Position numbers and translations under genes: made by a program. A stretch of DNA of 64,000 nucleotides, from assembly GCA_963678705.1 (NCBI GenBank), contig OY783223.1, positions 8,898,721-8,962,720 on the forward strand, read 5' to 3'. Shown here piece after piece: positions 48,393 through 59,320 of the stretch (its first letter is position 1; each line of letters begins with the position of its first letter). This DNA is from Panorpa germanica (lineage: Eukaryota; Arthropoda; Insecta; Mecoptera; Panorpidae). Under the pieces are notes generated by a model, which was given only the letters and a program-made list of their open reading frames with translations, ran no database searches and was not told the origin of the DNA.

Positions 48393-51300
48393 ATGTCACT
48401 ACTAAAAAGATTAAAAATTAAGAGCGCTGCAATAAAGGAAGACTTATTATCACATGATAGGTATTGCGAAACCATTGACATACACAGCAATACCTACGAT
48501 TACTGTGAGATTAAAATAAGAAAGACTTCTTTTGCACCGCTTTTAGAGCAATTTAAGGATATTTCAATAGACTTAAAATTGAACAGTACTAATGAGGATA
48601 AAAGCGACGAAAAGCAAAGTGAAGTGTTAGAATTTCAAGACAAATATTTTAAAATAATGGCCAAATATGACAAAATAATTGCTCTTGAAGAATCATCTTC
48701 ACTTGTTAAGGTTAACAGCCAATCAATTGTCTCCTTGCCAAATATAGAAATACCTTCCTTCCACGGGGATATAGGGCAATGGGAGTCCTTTAAAGAAACC
48801 TTCACGAGTCTGGTGCATAACGAACCCAGTTTTGATATAATGAAAAAATTCCACCACTTGAAGAACTCTTTAAAGGGCGATGCAGCATCGGTGCTCTATT
48901 CCTTGCAACTTATTCCGTCAAATTACGAAATTGCTTGGCAAATGTTGGTCAGGCGATTTGAAAATAAGAAATTAATAACAATACACCACCTCAAGTTCTT
49001 TATGGAAACGCCAGCAATCAGTTATCAATCAAGCTCAAAGCTAAGAAACCTAACGGACAGTCTCACAAAGCACATTAGAGCTTTACAAACTCTAATTCCC
49101 CAAGAAATGCTTTTTGATACCCTTATAAATTATATTGCACTAAACAAATTAGACAAAATTACTCAGACTGAATGGCACAAGTCACCCGAAGCCGCAATAG
49201 ACAATCCGACCTTCACCTCACTACTAAACTTTTTATCTGACAGAGCTACATTGCTTGAAACCATGTCAGGCAATATGAAAGGACTGTCAGGTGTAAATAC
49301 AAGGCAAACTTTTGTAGCCAGTCAAGCGCGAAAATGTTCTATCTGTAAAAACGACCACCAAACTTTTAAATGCCCTGATCTATTAAAATTATCTATCTCA
49401 AATCGATACGCAGAAATAAGTGAAAGGCAATTATGTTTCAATTGCTTAAGGACTGGACACACAAAGAATGAATGCTCCTCTATTTTTCGCTGTCGGCTTT
49501 GTGATAAAAAACACCACACTATTTTGCATCAGCAACAGGATGCTGATTTTGATTCAACAACTGACCCCAACATTACATTATCAAACACCAGCCGGCTAAG
49601 TAACCATAACCCTGTTTTGTTATCAACAGCTGTTGTGCAAGTAGTTGACGCCAATAATAAGCTGTGTACTGCTAGAGCTTTACTTGATAGTGGTAGTCAG
49701 AGTAGTTTTATATCGGAATCGCTCGCAAGGAAATTAAAAATACCACCTAACAAAAGTAACATATCAGTTCTGGGTATAAGCAGTGCAAAAACTCAAATTA
49801 CTAAATCACTAACAATAAATATAAAATCCGTGCACACTCATTTTGCAACAAAATTACACTGCCTCATTTTAAAAAAAATCACCGGAAACATTTCTTCAAC
49901 AAATCAAGATCTTACCGACATTACTATACCGAAAAACGTTAGTTTGGCTGATCCATCATTCCACAAATCTGAAAAAAATGATTTATTACTAGGCGCGGAT
50001 ATATTTTGGGATTTGCTGCGTGTCGGGCGCATGAGCTTGGGAAAGAACAAACCCACGATTCAAAAGACCACCCTGGGCTGGATTGTCACAGGTTCTTACT
50101 GTAACAAAAGCAGCAGGCAACGACACTGTTACTTTTCTCAACAGCAAGAAATTCAAAATCAATTAAAATTATTTTGGGAGTTAGAATCGGTTAATAACGT
50201 AACATCACAATCAGAGGAGGAGATTGCATGTGAAACTCACTTTAAAAAGACTACCTGTCGAAATCAAGATGGCCGTTTTGTTTGCAAAATACCATTTAAA
50301 GAACCCATTCATTTACTCGGTGAATCAAACAAAATGGCTATCAAACGATTTTATTCACTGGAGAAAAAACTTCAGACTAACCCACAATTAAATGAGTTAT
50401 ATTCCACTTTTATGAAGGAGTATTTAAGCAATAAACATATGTCCTTAAACAATAACCAAAACACCACTTCACAATCCTATTTTTTACCCCATCACGGGGT
50501 GTTAAAACCTACTAGCACTACCACCAAATTGCGGGTGGTATTTGATGGCTCTATGAAAACCACTTCCGGATATTCCCTCAATAAATTGCAAGCAGTCGGA
50601 CCTACGATACAAAATGATTTGGTATCCATCTTATTAAGATTTAGACAATTCACATACGTTGTAGGCGCCGACATCGCAATGATGTACCGGCAAGTGCTAG
50701 TTCACGAATCCCAAAGAGACCTTCAACAAATACTTTGGAGATTCAGCCCCAAAGGCCCTTTATTATCATATAGGTTAAACACAGTCACCTACGGCACTGC
50801 TTCAGCTTCCTTTCTGGCTATTAGAAGTTTGTGTCAACTTGGGTATGATAATGAAATATCAAATCCTAGCGCTTCCAAGGCCATTTTAGAGGATTTTTAT
50901 GTTGACGATCTCTTGACGGGATCCGATACTATTAACAACTTAAACATACCTCGTCACTCATTAATTATAAACCACGTAAACGTGCTATTACATAGATTTT
51001 GTGATGCCTCCGAAAAAGCATACGGAGCTTGCATATATCTAAGAAGCACTAATGTTCTCGGCAACGTTAAAATTTCACTATCGTGTGCAAAGTCAAAGGT
51101 CGCTCCTTTAAAAACTATAACCATTCCAATACTTGAGCTGTGCGCTGCCGTCATCTTGACTAAACTGTCAACAAAAATTATCAACACACTCTCCATCAAT
51201 CTATCAGACATATATCTGTGGTCTGACTCCACCATAGTACCATCATGGTCACAACACACTCCGAAGACTTTAAAGACCTTTGCGTCAAACCGTACATCAG

Positions 51301-52145
51301 AAATTCTATATAACATGACTTCCAATCATCATTGGCGTCATGTGAATTCTAACTCAAATCCGACAGATTTAGTATCACGAGGTGTAGAACCTCAAAACTT
51401 AATAGAGAATTCGCTTTGGTGGTCAGGGCCTTCTTGGCTACACAATGTAGAAGAAGCTTGGCCTACCAGCGAATTCACAATAAATCATATACCAGACATG
51501 CGTAAATGTACTACTATCAGCACTCATACCAAATTAGAAACCGATATATTTTCTTTGTATTCATCATTAAGAACACTGATGAAAACGCACACGAAGAGAG
51601 TTTTGAAAAATTCAAATTTAACGTGTTATAGTGTATTGGTACAAATTGAAGCCAAACTAAATTCACGTCCATTATACCCTATGTCCACCGATCCTTCAGA
51701 CCTCCGTCCCATCACACCTGGACACTACCTGGTTGGTAGACTGTTGACAGCCCTCCCAGATGTTGATTACACAAACACTAAAATGAACAACTTACCGCGC
51801 TTCCATTTTATTCAGCAGCTTCTGCAGCACTATTGGAAACGCTGGTCAGCCGACTACGTTAACCATCAACAACAACGACAAAAATGGAAAAGAGCCACTG
51901 GACCCAACATCACACCTGGAATGCTGGTTCTCATCAAAGAAGACAACGTTCCACCTCTGCAATCGATACTAGGTCGTGTTGTTCATTCAATTGTTGGCTC
52001 TGACGATCAAGGTCGGGTCGTGGTCATAGCCATCCAAGGAGGACAAATTAAAAGGGCTGTAAGAAAACTAGCACCCCTGCCCGAGCAGACAAATTGGAAT
52101 TCGAGCGAATCCAACGCCGGGACCATGGACGAAATCCAACAGTAA
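48393..52145 (+). CDS. BEL/Pao Gag-Pol polyprotein, single frame with two internal deletions
   Basis: 1250 codons without a stop. Seen in order: a Gag-like DUF1759 region (about 117-270, near IPSFHGDIGQWESF); zinc-knuckle region with CSIC at 315 and a canonical CX2CX4HX4C at 348-361; a DUF1758-type aspartic protease with LLDSGSQSSF (Asp432); reverse transcriptase with VGADIAMMY (Asp760) and YVDD (836-839); an RNase H-like domain with FCDAS (Asp871), LELCAA and LWSDST; and a C-terminal integrase tail from about 1061 (KTHTKRVL, LNSRPLYP, then DUF5641 to about 1240). Between residues about 849 and 852 the RT C-terminal part is missing, and near 1060 the zinc-binding and DDE catalytic parts of integrase are missing. 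Usual BEL/Pao polyproteins are longer by several hundred residues. Both losses keep frame. The copy should not encode a working integrase. Confidence 0.9.
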   Translation: MSLLKRLKIKSAAIKEDLLSHDRYCETIDIHSNTYDYCEIKIRKTSFAPLLEQFKDISIDLKLNSTNEDKSDEKQSEVLEFQDKYFKIMAKYDKIIALEESSSLVKVNSQSIVSLPNIEIPSFHGDIGQWESFKETFTSLVHNEPSFDIMKKFHHLKNSLKGDAASVLYSLQLIPSNYEIAWQMLVRRFENKKLITIHHLKFFMETPAISYQSSSKLRNLTDSLTKHIRALQTLIPQEMLFDTLINYIALNKLDKITQTEWHKSPEAAIDNPTFTSLLNFLSDRATLLETMSGNMKGLSGVNTRQTFVASQARKCSICKNDHQTFKCPDLLKLSISNRYAEISERQLCFNCLRTGHTKNECSSIFRCRLCDKKHHTILHQQQDADFDSTTDPNITLSNTSRLSNHNPVLLSTAVVQVVDANNKLCTARALLDSGSQSSFISESLARKLKIPPNKSNISVLGISSAKTQITKSLTINIKSVHTHFATKLHCLILKKITGNISSTNQDLTDITIPKNVSLADPSFHKSEKNDLLLGADIFWDLLRVGRMSLGKNKPTIQKTTLGWIVTGSYCNKSSRQRHCYFSQQQEIQNQLKLFWELESVNNVTSQSEEEIACETHFKKTTCRNQDGRFVCKIPFKEPIHLLGESNKMAIKRFYSLEKKLQTNPQLNELYSTFMKEYLSNKHMSLNNNQNTTSQSYFLPHHGVLKPTSTTTKLRVVFDGSMKTTSGYSLNKLQAVGPTIQNDLVSILLRFRQFTYVVGADIAMMYRQVLVHESQRDLQQILWRFSPKGPLLSYRLNTVTYGTASASFLAIRSLCQLGYDNEISNPSASKAILEDFYVDDLLTGSDTINNLNIPRHSLIINHVNVLLHRFCDASEKAYGACIYLRSTNVLGNVKISLSCAKSKVAPLKTITIPILELCAAVILTKLSTKIINTLSINLSDIYLWSDSTIVPSWSQHTPKTLKTFASNRTSEILYNMTSNHHWRHVNSNSNPTDLVSRGVEPQNLIENSLWWSGPSWLHNVEEAWPTSEFTINHIPDMRKCTTISTHTKLETDIFSLYSSLRTLMKTHTKRVLKNSNLTCYSVLVQIEAKLNSRPLYPMSTDPSDLRPITPGHYLVGRLLTALPDVDYTNTKMNNLPRFHFIQQLLQHYWKRWSADYVNHQQQRQKWKRATGPNITPGMLVLIKEDNVPPLQSILGRVVHSIVGSDDQGRVVVIAIQGGQIKRAVRKLAPLPEQTNWNSSESNAGTMDEIQQ

Positions 52146-52606
52146 TATCTTATATGTTAAAAATCATTGTAAATTGTTTGATGTAAATAATTGTACTTGT
52201 CAGTTATTTCCCCTCTATTCCCTCACCTTAAGACATCGCACAAACCAAATCCTTTCATTTCAATCCAATTCAAATACGCATTTCTTTATCTAGTCGAACG
52301 ACCTTCAAATATTTTCATTCCTTTATTCTTTACAAACCCGTTCCATTTCTGTTATAAACAAAATACATTGTTTTAGATTTAACAAGTAAAATAAAATATT
52401 AAATTTTATTCTGTATCAAAAATATAACCAGAGCTGTAACACATAAAACTTGTAGTTGTAATTATAATTTGTAGAAATATTATAAAGATATTAAATTAAA
52501 CGAAGTGTGCTGTTTCCTTTAAATAATCGGTCCAAATTGGCTTACACCCAATTGAAAAGAACGTTGCACCAAGATCATCAACGAATCGACTCTTGACAAC
52601 GTTACA
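52126..52606 (+). repeat. BEL/Pao 3' LTR
   Basis: A 481-bp direct copy of 47567-48047. The stop codon of the element's frame (CAG TAA at 52140-52145) sits about 17 bases into this LTR, so the frame overlaps it. I saw no convincing polypurine tract just before it; the preceding bases are mixed. Confidence 0.93.
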
Positions 52607-54089
52607 CATTTCATATAAATTCAAAGTTAAAACTAAACTTAAACTATTCTAGACTATTACTACTCCGAATAGTACTTTTTGTTTCTTCTTTTCTTGATTC
52701 CCTCTCTTCATGTCCCCTACTCCTCCTTTATTCATACCATTTCCTGCTTCTCCTTCCTTATTGTCTCTTCTGCCTGTATCTTCATCTATCACCTCTTGCC
52801 TTCCTTGTCTCCTCTCGACAAACCCTCTATTATCTTTTCACTATCTTTCCTGCCTTCTCTCTTCGTTTTCACTTCTCCACTTATGTCTATTACAGGCATA
52901 AACGCTCTATCTTTACTATTTCTTCTTGACTCTCTTACTTTACTATTTCTTCTTGACTCTCTTCCTTTACTATGTTATTATTGTCTCTATCTTCGTCATC
53001 CACCTCTTGTCCTTATCTCCTTTCCGAAAATCCTCTATTTTTCTAGACTGAAGTTTAACTGTTTCCTCGCTACTTCTTTCTTTCTCCTGCTTCCCTTCAC
53101 TGCCTCTTTTAGTACTTCCGCTCTCTTTTAATAGAATATCAGAATCGTAAACAAACGTGAGGATCGGTCACCATCAATTGGGTGTATATTGATAAAGTTG
53201 GCTATCAAAACCTCAAATATCCAATTATTTTTATTAAATTCGCAATAATATAGAAGTTATTACCGATTGAAAAATCTACTATTTACCAAACCTTACACAA
53301 TCACTGGTAAACAAGGGAAGTGGAAAGGAGATGCAGCATTGGATTCAGATTCAGCTTCATTAAAATCGATGCTGAATCTATTTGAAGATCTGATTTGATC
53401 GTCTAAGAAGACTTTAAGAAAGAAAAATATCATCGTTTAGATAAATTATAAATGGTAATGGCAATAAAATTACGGCCCAAATGTAGCTTACTCCGCAGCT
53501 GTACCAAAGCATTCTTAGTTATTACTGATATCAGAACCTATACCATAATATTTCTAAAGTAAAGACCTATTTAAAACATTGAGTTACTTGAACTTTAGCA
53601 GTGAATAGTTTCTTATGAAATACTTGAATTCAAGTAGGATTAATAATGAGAGCAACCTTTATATCGTGATATCGATGCGCGCGCACCGTGTTACAAGACT
53701 TCCGGTTTTCTACACGCGATATTATGAACTCTAAGGTATAATTTTTACACATCAGGTGGCGTTGTTGTTTATTGGAGTCCGTTGTGTTAATAAACATGAA
53801 GAGGCCCTTTGAAATACATGGCCAGATACAAATACATAGTACCAGTGATGTTAAATCACTTAGATTTATAACACACTATTAAATTATGAACCCTAATTGA
53901 TAAAGGTTGTTTAAAACTTCTTAAGAAACAAAAAATATACATGAAAAATAATCAAAGCACGAAAAACATTTTAGCCAGTGACGTAGCACCGGTACGGACT
54001 ACGGTACAATCAACTTTTTCTAAAAAGTGTGGTTGTTTAAAAAGTCAGTTTCCTGAAATATACACTGCAGTAAGGTTGCTTGTGAAATT

Positions 54090-54601
54090 GCCAGTAACAA
54101 CTGCTTTAATTTAATTTTGTATTTTGTATTTAATTTAAATTGCTTAGCATATAGCAATACGCGTAGTCATTCACAGTACCATTTTTAATTTAATTTATTT
54201 TTTAAGTTTTCTTAGTTTTTTTTTAGAACCTTACAAGGTCCAATCTTTTAAATTAAGAAAAACTATATTATATTATAACCTCCAAAATGTGACAATCTGT
54301 CAAAATGCAGTAGGATTTACTTTTAAAAGAAGTTTAATGTCAGTTTGGCAAAAATAAATAAATAAAAACGATTTCTATTACTAATTGTTATTAAAAACAG
54401 CAATTTTAATTATTTCACCTTCAATTTTGTCGAACTGTCAAAATTTATATTACTAAAGACCATGCGCACCAACTAAATTAACTAAACTCAAATTAAAACA
54501 CAAATGTGAATAGGAATGACTATTCTGATAACCTGAAATCTAGATTACAATATTAAATAAAAACAGTAAATTACATATCAAAACAGCGAGTGGGAATGAG
54601 T
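54090..54601 (+). mobile_element. MITE family 5 copy, most complete (about 510 bp)
   Basis: The right end AAACAGCGAGTGGGAATGA is the inverse of the left ends of the other copies, which defines the terminal inverted repeat. The left end here is diverged (CCAGTAACAACTGCTTTAA). The interior agrees with 37895-38305. Confidence 0.75.
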
Positions 54602-54607
54602 AACTTT

Positions 54608-54820
54608 ACACAAGGATTGTGATGTCACATGCATTTGGAAGGTGTATAACGTTGAATCCCTTTAATAATTAAAGAGACAAAATGACTTTTTTAATTGTTA
54701 ATATCTCTTAACATATAAGGAGTTATTAAAAAATAATTGAACATTTGAGGTTCTAGTAACCCACTTTATCAATATATAGTACACTTTTATAGAAATTAAG
54801 ACATAGGACACAAACCCATT
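54608..54820 (+). mobile_element. long MITE family 1, right-hand third
   Basis: It runs from CAAGGATTGTGATGTCACAT to TAGGACACAAACCCATT, abutting the end of the family 5 element at about 54601. The left two thirds are absent. Confidence 0.8.
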
Positions 54821-55664
54821 TGTGTTTAGCGAAAATATTCAAGTGATTAAGTAACTTCCAGGATCAGATATACCCTGATCCCATAAGGATGTACTTTATT
54901 TGTATTTTTCAGCTTTGGTTACACCCTGTTATTTTTAGATAAATGTACTGAACTATACTTATAAATCTTTAAGACAAAAACAAGCTACTACATACTAAGA
55001 ATAAATACATAATATAAATCTCTTAGGAGTACAAGAAATTGTCGCATGCGTAGCTACAATACGATACGACTACGACACGAGACGGAACGAGCTTGCAGAG
55101 CTATACCCGTGCATCTATAAAAACTGTATAACAATGGTGATTGTTTGTTGTGTCTTTCTTTTTGTTTTAACATTTTATATTTATAAAATGGCGAGGCTGC
55201 TAACAATGAAACTGTTTATCTTCTGCCTTCTTTAATACAAACCCCCCTAACCCCTCTCTCCATCCGTATCACCTCCTCCTGATCATGTGATGGAATCGCG
55301 AGAGTTCAAATTGTGGTTTTTTTGTTTTCTTGATTCTGGTTTTCTGTATTTATTAAATAAAAGTTATACAGTTGATATAAAATCACTATAAAATAAAATA
55401 ACAGCTTCTGGATATGTTGTTTTTATGATCGCCTATCAATTTATGATTTTACTTCATTAATGAATGCAATACAATAACTTTAATATCTATTTTATATCTC
55501 TTTCAAAATTCCTAGTTCACACAATGTTCATTTTTGTCAAAAATGAAATTATTGGCACAATCATATGGGTTTCTTGTCCTCTACTGATAGGTATACAATA
55601 TTTTGTCCTACATAAAAAATTGGCGAAGTTACGGTGCTTTTAAATAACACCTTAATTTTGTCTT

Positions 55665-56055
55665 AGGGTGAAACATTACTTCATGGTTATATACTTAGAT
55701 ATAGATGCCCAGTAAACATTTTGGAGTCACTTTGACATCATATTGTAGATGCGTATGATTTTTTTATCATTTATAGTTCAGTTTCTCACAATCGTTCATA
55801 TGAAATGTCTGTTTTGAACATGAAGATGACGGAACCACTCCACCTGTCGGAATACAAATGAAGATAAAGTTGATGCGAACTATAATTGTGATAGAAACGT
55901 CACAAAAAGGGACACTTCACTAAATGTTTACTGGATGGCGACAGTGTACTAAAATGACAATCGATTTGCAACTTTGTAAAATGATACTTGGCCATTATAG
56001 ATTCGCAAAATATAGATGGCGATACTATACAGTAGGAATGTTACGGAGGACGTGT
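55665..56055 (+). mobile_element. family 3 element, left part, split by a MITE at 55708-55935
   Basis: GGTGAAACATTACTTCATGG and TTAGATATAGATG precede the MITE, and GGCGACAGTGTACTAAAATG, CAATCGATTTGCAACTTTGT, ATAGATGGCGATACTATACA and GTTACGGAGGA follow. The right half of the element is not present nearby. Confidence 0.75.
55708..55935 (+). mobile_element. short MITE family 2 copy (228 bp) inserted in family 3 element
   Basis: CCCAGTAAACATTTTGG to AAATGTTTACTGGA, flanked by TG/TG (55706-55707, 55936-55937). The uninterrupted site GATATAGATGGCGACAG is present at about 59351-59367, so both insertion and duplication length are read directly. Confidence 0.9.
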
Positions 56056-57478
56056 TACCTTAGAGTAAAACATCTTTAATCTTCTCTCCTGCTAAATATA
56101 GTAAATTTAACATAGTGTTCTATACCTCCGACCCACAGATATAAGCGCGAATGTCTTTCGTTGTGCGGGCCTAGCCTAATCTATTAGTGTACTCCTCTGA
56201 CATTTTTCCTGGGGATTGTAAATAATAGCTTCAACAAAAATCCCTCTCACATCACCTTGGACTCAATGCATGTCATATTTATATTGAAATCATCTCATTT
56301 TTATTTATGACGATAGCATGTTCACTATTCCGTTTTTAAGATTTTAATCTTTTGCTTTTAACATGCAAAAGATAGGTAAAAACATCGCTAGCTACGTTCA
56401 AGGTTTTCTGGCAGCTAATCTTTAAAACTATACAATGTAACACAGTGTTAACACAGATGGTTTATATGAGGTTTTGAATATCATCCTCATTTGAGCCTAA
56501 TTTGTCCGATATCTGCCACATGTAGGCCCAAAGGAGGAGCAAAAATCCCCTATAGAAGATCCTCTTTTCAACCTGCATGACGGGTTCTTATAGGTCGACA
56601 ATAGGGCCAAAATTTCGACTCGGTATTGTAGAAAAGAAATGGCAATAGACTAAGGGAAGAAATGTAGTCACGGACGTTAAAATTTTCTTTTGTATAAAAT
56701 TTTCTTTACTATAAAAAATATTTAAAAGGACAAAAATAACCATTTTAATTGTTAATAACTTCTATAATAGTGTAAATAATTGGGCATTTGTAATTTTACC
56801 TTTTATAGAAATTAGGATATAATTCACAACCCGATTACAGATGAGATCAATACATAAGTGTAGTTTTTACATAAGTAACACTTTCATAAATAAGCGACCA
56901 GAAAATTCTTTATTTCGTTCATTTTTTCTTCTTATTTGCTATATTATTTATAAACAAGTTGAAGAATTCGGTTGTCGATTATTTTTATTGGTTAGTTCCA
57001 AATCCGGTTGGCAGGTGTCATTACTTGTTGACTTGGTTACTTAGCTTAGGGCTTGTGCTTCACCATCGGCAACGACATCGACTTCTGGAGCGTCTTTTTG
57101 TTTATTATGCCCTGACACATCTAAAATAAACAACGCAAATCTGTATAAGAAGAGTGCAACGAGGCACCGAAGATAAAACCATACATTTTCTTTGCAAATT
57201 TCAAAACCTTCATAAAATTTGAAGAAAACTTAATCACGGATTGTAAAGGGCTGTATCAAGAAAGCATTGTCACAACAAGATGCCAAGGAAAACCATACTT
57301 ATGCTTTTATAAAATTAAATGCCTTATTTAAATGTAAATTTGTTAGATATAAATGTTTTCTTCGCTCTCACAGTGAAATTCCCTTACAAATATTAACCAT
57401 TTGTTCTTTTTATAGTTCGTAATCTTCTTTTTATTAGGTTCTTGTAATTTAGCATAATTTTTTATAATATTACATAAC

Positions 57479-57722
57479 CAGGGATGTAACTAGACTGGGG
57501 CAATCGGAGCTGATGTTTTCTATTTCAAATGCATATTTCAATTTAATATTGTAACTGTGTTAACAGTTACATGGACTGTATAGTCACACAGGTGAAATAT
57601 CTTCTTTAGATAAATGGTAATATGAATAGAATGCATAAATTGAATATCTTATTGTTTTATATGAAACAAATTTATAAAACGTCCTTGCTTTTGGAACCCT
57701 AAAATACCTAGTTACGCCTCTG
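57479..57722. mobile_element. hAT-like MITE (244 bp)
   Basis: The left end CAGGGATGTAACTAG and right end CTAGTTACGCCTCTG are inverted repeats with three mismatches over 15 bases, of the widespread CAGNGGCGTAACTAG hAT type. The flanking octamers TACATAAC (57471-57478) and CATATAAC (57723-57730) agree at 6 of 8 positions, as expected for an aged 8-bp duplication. Similar lone ends occur near 30396 (CAGTGGCGTAGCTAC), 47294 (CAGAGGCGTATTAAGG) and 53977 (CAGTGACGTAGCACC). Confidence 0.65.
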
Positions 57723-58248
57723 CATATAACAGTATACAGCATACTAATAAAGATATAAAAATCATGCAATTCTTTACTCCATTATGTTTAAATTATTCTG
57801 ATAAAAAAGGAAAAATAGTTCTCATAATACTAGTTCGCATGAAACTGAATTAAAACTCAGTAAAGCAAAGCAGTCAGTAACTCGTAAAATTCCATATTTG
57901 AACTAGTTTTTATATTTCTTAAGAATACCTCCTATATACTTTAAACGAAATATTTTTCTGTTTTACTCAATTTATCCTATTTCATCATCTACTCGCGATT
58001 TCAGGGTTATATTTTTATGGGTAGAAAATAATATTTTTTCCAATTCCGGATCGTCCAAACGATTTACTGGTATTTCTGTTTTTCTTTAAACAATCTGTTG
58101 TATAAAAAGTTAGCAATTCATAGAATGGAAGATTGTTTAAAAGAACATACGTCAAAGAGCGGGACTTATAAATAGTAGTTTTTGATCCCTTTTGTGATAA
58201 GAATGACGTTAATTCATTCCATAATATTGAAGTTAATTTTCACAACCC

Positions 58249-58877
58249 AATGGGCTTGTGTCCTCATTTTTTAGTGGTCAATTTTTCAATTGTTGATTTA
58301 AATTGATGTTAATAAATGTGTGTTGGCGTGTCCATTTTATTAAATATCTAAATGTTGACGGAGATATAGTAATTAAAAGTTTGAATTGTAGTTTTAACGC
58401 TAGAAATGGTCGGCCATATTTCTATGACGTTAAATGCATTTTAACGTCAGTTATTTGTTGAGTAGGTCAGTGCTATGGTAATGTTTTGTAGCTGTTGGCA
58501 ATCAAATAATCAAGTCAAGTCAAAGAATAATAGGTTTTTATTTTATTTAACCCTGCTAAGGCAGACATAATATTGAAATTTTATTGTTCCTTGAAATAGC
58601 TGTAAATAATATTTGATATTTTGATATATAAATACAAATAGCGGAGATTTATTAGCTGTAAGGTTGGCAGCGATTGTGATGTCACATGCATTTGGAATTT
58701 GTACAACGTTGAATCCCTTTAACAATTAAAGAGACAAAATGACTTTTTTAATTGTTAATATCTCTTAACATATAAGGAGTTATTAAAAAATAATTGAACA
58801 TTTGAGGTTCTAGTAACCCACTTTATCAATATATAGTACACTTTTATAGAAATTAAGACATAGGACACAACCCAATT
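58249..58877 (+). mobile_element. long MITE family 1 copy (about 629 bp)
   Basis: AATGGGCTTGTGTCCTCA to TAGGACACAACCCAATT. All internal family markers are present. Overlapping short frames are artefacts. Confidence 0.85.
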
Positions 58878-59320
58878 GCACAAATCCCATAATTTATGCC
58901 AGTCGTATGCATTCATAAACGTGGAAACACTCTTAAAGTTACATTATTCACCACCAGTTGATTCAACAGCGCTGTATATTTAATATCTATGTATATCATA
59001 ACGCTACCTAATTATTATTTGAACAGGTAGTTATTAAGCATACTCTATAATTAATGCATTATATTTATTGTTGATATATAATTATGCAAATTTACATAGA
59101 AATGTTAAAAGATAATCTATAAAATTAGTCCTGCTCGGTGTAAGGTTTATTATAAATATATATAAAAAGTATTATTACTAATTATAAAATAGGAAATACA
59201 ATGTACGTATAATATAAGGGTGCATATAAGGTTAATAATCATAAAAGTTACTTATTTTGAAAGAGACAACTTCATATTTCGAGATATTAAAGGCTACAAG
59301 GGTAACAATTTTGTATTAAT

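Larger units (their letters stand above)
47567..52606 (+). mobile_element. BEL/Pao LTR retrotransposon, full-length with two LTRs, internally deleted
   Basis: The 5040-base element is bounded by 481-bp direct repeats (47567-48047 and 52126-52606) that start TGGACG and end GTTACA and look identical by eye. A 5-bp target duplication CATTT flanks it (47562-47566 and 52607-52611). Right after the 5' LTR, TGGACCTTTAGAGCC (48048 on) is a plausible tRNA primer-binding site, as it begins TGG. One long frame (48393-52145) fills the inside and its stop lies in the 3' LTR. Domain content assigns it to BEL/Pao. The matching LTRs and clean duplication suggest recent insertion. It lies antisense to apterous, probably in its intron. 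Confidence 0.93.
47508..53130 (-). mobile_element. LINE 3'-end copy E, minus strand, split by the BEL/Pao element
   Basis: 52607-53130 and 47508-47566 are the reverse complement of contiguous parts of LINE copy A (12.8-13.7 kb). Copy A reads without interruption across the point where the BEL element sits in this copy, so it gives the empty site. Minus-strand order is the purine-rich 3' region (53130 to 52607), then the end with CCGAAAGGCACAC (near 47520). The CATTT at the break is the 5-bp target duplication. The pyrimidine-rich frames on plus (52679-53131) are antisense artefacts. Confidence 0.85.

Noticed and set aside
48393-52145. Minus-strand frames at 49322-49519, 50492-50674 and 50954-51325
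   Set aside because: Shadows of the BEL/Pao frame on the other strand.
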